This document shows positions 61,944-64,000 of a DNA stretch of 64,000 nucleotides, piece by piece. Origin of the DNA: Chloroflexota bacterium (GTDB lineage Bacteria; Chloroflexota; Dehalococcoidia; UBA1151; TMED-70). Numbering within the stretch: position 1 is the stretch's first letter; each line of letters opens with the position of its first letter. The stretch covers positions 180,877-244,876 of the forward strand of contig PBHA01000004.1 in NCBI GenBank assembly GCA_002719425.1, written 5' to 3'. The notes beneath the pieces were generated by a model that was not told the origin of the DNA, did no database searches, and was given only the letters and a program-made list of their open reading frames with translations. The position numbers and the translations under genes were made by a program.

Positions 61944-62761
61944 ATCGGAACCCAATAAAAGCCATTATTATTTTTTTGAATTCTTCCTATAGCTTTATCA
62001 TCAGATAAGTGCCCTGTGCATATGATCCATTGATTTTTATATGCTGAATTTAATAATCCTACTCTTGATATAGTACTCATAACAGTATTCCAATCAAAAA
62101 TTGGGCACCAAAATTGTTCATTAATTTGAGCTTCATTATGAAATAAATCCCCTGTTAGAATGATTTTTTCTTTATTATAAGTTTCCAACAACAAAGATTG
62201 ATGGCCTGGAGTATGTCCATTAGTTGGTAACGAGAATACATCTTTAATGATTTCAGTCCTACCTTCAACAAGTTCTAATCCTCCTAAGTCTTTTAAGGGT
62301 AAGATTTGATTGTTGAAATCATCATTAGGGTTTTCAGAATAGTAATCAAAATCAAATTTAGAAACTAAATACTTAGCATTTGGAAATGTTTTTTCAGGCA
62401 CTCCATTTTTCCATGTTATATTCCAACCCATATGATCACCGTGGGTATGAGTTGTGTAAACAAAATCTATATCTTTAGGCTGTTTTCCTAATTTTGAAAG
62501 ATTAGATAAAAATTGACCTCCAGAATCAGTATGGTCATAAGGCCCTGGTCCCATGCCTGTATCAATTAATATATTTTTATTGTCAGATTCCAATAAATAT
62601 CCCCTCCAAGTTGACTGAATTGTCCCATCAGAATTTTGAGCGAATGATTTATATTTTTCCCAATCGTTGTTTGATACTTCGGGGTAAACTACAGAAGGGT
62701 CTCTTTTTACACCTATCAAATCATTTACTAAATTAATTTTAAATTTTCCTATATTTAACAT
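61940..62761 (-). CDS. Metallo-beta-lactamase fold hydrolase (lactonase-like)
   Basis: This 273-residue protein has the zinc motif His105-x-His107-x-Asp109-His110 (THTHGDH), a later PTNGHTPGHQSLL segment and TGDLFH. The layout matches N-acyl homoserine lactonase/AttM-like and related MBL hydrolases. No signal peptide is present. It is divergent from the small zinc-ribbon gene. Confidence 0.84.
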   Translation of the reverse strand: MLNIGKFKINLVNDLIGVKRDPSVVYPEVSNNDWEKYKSFAQNSDGTIQSTWRGYLLESDNKNILIDTGMGPGPYDHTDSGGQFLSNLSKLGKQPKDIDFVYTTHTHGDHMGWNITWKNGVPEKTFPNAKYLVSKFDFDYYSENPNDDFNNQILPLKDLGGLELVEGRTEIIKDVFSLPTNGHTPGHQSLLLETYNKEKIILTGDLFHNEAQINEQFWCPIFDWNTVMSTISRVGLLNSAYKNQWIICTGHLSDDKAIGRIQKNNNGFYWVPI

Positions 62762-62830
62762 GAATAATCCTAACTAAATATGAATTTTTGTTATTATTAT
62801 AAAGAATAATATTTTTCGGAGGCATAAAAT

Positions 62831-63025
62831 ATGACTACTTACTCTTGCGAGCAGGGGTGTGGAATGTCAGTTAAGGGATTTAATTGTGGAAGTTGTGGAA
62901 AAGAACTTGTACATGAGACTTTAACTAAAGATGATGGTAGCACTGTGGGAGTTGCTCAATGTCCAGATGGATGTGGAAAAATCAAATCTCCTATGTGTTG
63001 CGGTCACGACATGGCACATTCATAA
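62831..63025 (+). CDS. Small cysteine-rich zinc-ribbon-like protein
   Basis: This 64-residue protein has eight cysteines: Cys6-x3-Cys10, Cys19-x2-Cys22, Cys44-x3-Cys48 and Cys56-Cys57, with nearby His59 and His63. This could bind two metal ions or an iron centre, like a zinc ribbon or rubredoxin-like domain. A strong GGAGG site lies 8 bases before the ATG. It is co-directional with the peroxiredoxin gene 43 bases downstream. I do not recognise a named family. Confidence 0.75.
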   Translation: MTTYSCEQGCGMSVKGFNCGSCGKELVHETLTKDDGSTVGVAQCPDGCGKIKSPMCCGHDMAHS

Positions 63026-63068
63026 TTTACTAAAAGTTAAGTAATTATAATTAGAGAAGGAGAAAACA

Positions 63069-63512
63069 TTGAATATCCCTGATATAAGTTTACTTGACTT
63101 GGATAGAAACCCTGTAAATTTAAGAAGTTACGAGGGAAAGAAAACAATAATTGCTTTCTTCCCTGGAGCATTTACTGGAGGTTGTACTGAAGAGTTATGC
63201 AGCTTTCAGTCAGACCTAGAAGAATTTAATAATTTGAATGTTCAGATAGTTGGAATTTCAGTTGATTCACCATTTGCATTGACAGGTTGGGCACAAGCAA
63301 ACGGAATTACCTTTGATCTTCTTAGTGACTATAAAAAAGAATGTATAAAATTATTTGATGTTGAGTTTCAAGGTTTAGCAGGAATGGAAGGTTATGTTTC
63401 TTCAACAAGAGCTGTTTTCATTGCTGATTCATCAGGTGAAATAACCTACAAATGGATAGCAGAAAACCCTGGTGTATTACCAGATTTTGAGGAAATTAAG
63501 AAAAACCTATAG
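63069..63512 (+). CDS. Peroxiredoxin (AhpC/TSA, BCP-like)
   Basis: This 147-residue protein has the peroxidatic motif Pro32-x3-Thr36-x2-Cys39, with Cys44 five residues later as in BCP/PrxQ enzymes. It reduces peroxides using thiols, probably via thioredoxin. The start is TTG at 63069 with AGAAGGAGA upstream. It suggests an oxic habitat. Confidence 0.9.
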   Translation: MNIPDISLLDLDRNPVNLRSYEGKKTIIAFFPGAFTGGCTEELCSFQSDLEEFNNLNVQIVGISVDSPFALTGWAQANGITFDLLSDYKKECIKLFDVEFQGLAGMEGYVSSTRAVFIADSSGEITYKWIAENPGVLPDFEEIKKNL

Positions 63513-63520
63513 AAATATAT

Positions 63521-63604
63521 GCGGATGTGGTGAAATGGTAGACACGCATGCCTTAGGAGCATGTGCCGCAAGGCGTGGGGGTTCGACTCCCTTCATCCGC
63601 ACCA
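63521..63604 (+). tRNA. tRNA-Leu (anticodon UAG)
   Basis: The acceptor stem GCGGATG pairs with CATCCGC, the TTCGACTCC T-arm is present, and the CTTAGGA anticodon loop gives anticodon TAG, reading CUA/CUG leucine codons. A long variable arm (TGCCGCAAGGCGT) identifies a class II tRNA, consistent with Leu. A CCA end is encoded at 63602-63604. It starts 8 bases after the peroxiredoxin gene. Confidence 0.95.
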
Positions 63605-63627
63605 TCTTTTATACTCAAAAATGGGCA

Positions 63628-63651
63628 TTTGGCACCACTTTTGGCACCACT
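63628..63651. repeat. Tandem duplication of a 12-base unit
   Basis: TTTGGCACCACT occurs twice in perfect tandem at 63628-63639 and 63640-63651, 24 bases after the encoded CCA of tRNA-Leu. Reading frames across it repeat the residues FGTT. Sequences of this type next to tRNA genes are often near attachment sites of integrative elements; here that remains an inference. Confidence 0.6.
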
Positions 63652-63734
63652 TTAATGTAACCATTTGTACATAAATGTATACTTTTATTTAGCGTTATTA
63701 AGATAATTTGAGATTGATCATTAGGTGCGCTTCT

Positions 63735-63865
63735 ATGAGTCGAACCTTTGATTCAAAAGTTACTTATCTATACTTTTAGCTAAATCTGAATCAAAATATA
63801 AACTTAATCTTCAAGAAAAATTATTAGTTTTAGTTACAGAAGTTTATGAAGAGTTTGAAAACTAA
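63735..63865 (+). pseudogene. Small reading frame interrupted by a frameshift
   Basis: An ATG at 63735 begins MSRTFDSKVTYLYF and stops. The +1-shifted frame from about 63765 continues as a plausible protein ending LLVLVTEVYEEFEN at 63865. Joined, they would form about 44 residues. AGGTG lies about 9 bases before the ATG. It could be a decayed gene, a sequencing or assembly error, or a chance open frame. Confidence 0.3.
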
Positions 63866-63881
63866 AAAATAGGAGATATGA

Positions 63882-64000
63882 TTAGAAACCTATCTCAAAG
63901 TTAAAAGATTTGTTTAATTGATCCTTAACACTGCTAGCGTGTCCTTGTGCTTTCACGTTAACCCATTTTCTTATAAGTAAAGCATTCTTATCTATTAGAA
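63882..64000 (-). CDS. C-terminal end of an unidentified protein (cut by window edge)
   Basis: On the minus strand 38 codons stay open from the window edge to the stop at 63882-63884. The predicted residues include RKWVNVKAQGHASSVKD and end NFEIGF. Composition is like the neighbouring genes, but nothing is recognisable. The beginning lies beyond the window. Confidence 0.4.
   Translation of the reverse strand, partial: LIDKNALLIRKWVNVKAQGHASSVKDQLNKSFNFEIGF

Larger units (their letters stand above)
63605..63881. other. Low-coding stretch after tRNA-Leu
   Basis: This 277-base region holds no clear intact gene. It contains a tandem 12-mer, a frameshifted small reading frame (63735-63865, described separately), and a GGAG-preceded eight-codon frame at 63878-63904 that is probably not real. 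The tRNA 3' end is not repeated here as a direct repeat, so no integrated element border can be proven. Confidence 0.5.

Noticed and set aside
63720..63760. A second tRNA suggested by GAGTCGAACC
   Set aside because: Only a T-arm-like complement is present; no acceptor or anticodon stems fit around it.
1..64000. CRISPR arrays, transposases, prophage genes
   Set aside because: No regularly spaced repeats, transposase motifs or phage structural genes were found on either strand.

Overview
The window is AT-rich throughout (roughly 30% GC by eye), densely coded and mostly ordered in tight runs of overlapping genes. It looks like chromosomal DNA of a free-living, probably marine, oxygen-using member of the Chloroflexota, most likely a SAR202-like Dehalococcoidia relative. 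This is inference from content. A DUF2298 (YYY-domain) membrane protein sits beside an Agl23-type GT39 glycosyltransferase, families largely shared by Chloroflexota and Archaea. There are neighbouring DUF1501 and DUF1800 genes, two enolase-superfamily enzymes and three SerA-type 2-hydroxyacid dehydrogenases. There is no 16S rRNA, so the placement stays tentative. I saw no insertion sequence, CRISPR array or prophage.

Region by region. Positions 1-2110 (minus strand) hold three hydroxyacid dehydrogenases, the first cut by the window edge. Positions 2176-8784 (plus strand) hold the most interesting locus: a corrinoid methyl-transfer operon. It encodes a PF13769 small protein, a homocysteine S-methyltransferase, an unrecognised 214-residue protein, an MtaA/UroD-like zinc methyltransferase, a B12-binding shuttle, a small Cys-rich protein, a RACo-type reductive activator and a dehydrogenase. 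It reads as the parts of a methionine synthase on separate polypeptides, with no folate-binding module. Positions 8.8-27 kb mix housekeeping genes (rmuC, coaE, cyclophilin, tyrA-like, aroA, gmk) with catabolism: an enolase-family dehydratase plus CoA transferase, glycerate kinase, L-2-hydroxyglutarate oxidase and two medium-chain dehydrogenases.

Positions 27.1-32.5 kb (minus) carry a detached nuoEFG-trxA operon behind a good promoter; its NuoF has lost the cysteines of the N-terminal ferredoxin-like domain. Positions 32.5-42.8 kb (minus) hold a short-chain dehydrogenase, a thiamine-diphosphate enzyme with an altered active site, then an FAD oxidoreductase, an AglD-like flippase and two large membrane glycosyl-transfer proteins, followed by rnc and a DsbA-like protein. 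Positions 42.8-50.6 kb contain cca, ogg, ispE, rsmA, a second enolase-family enzyme, galU and lepA. Positions 50.6-60.4 kb (minus) form an accessory catabolic block: a canonical thiamine-diphosphate enzyme, GMC oxidoreductase, GH105/GH88-like hydrolase, HEPN/nucleotidyltransferase pair, NHL propeller, DUF1501, DUF1800 and a 2-hydroxyacid dehydrogenase. The right end has an amidase, a metallo-hydrolase, a zinc-ribbon-like peptide, a peroxiredoxin and tRNA-Leu(UAG), followed by a low-coding stretch with a tandem 12-mer and a frameshifted small reading frame.

How the genes may work together: the many dehydrogenases, dehydratases, CoA transferase and glycerate kinase fit oxidation of assorted hydroxy and sugar acids with electrons passed to NADH. 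The corrinoid operon would capture a methyl group from an unknown methylated compound. That link is inference; no substrate can be read from the sequence.
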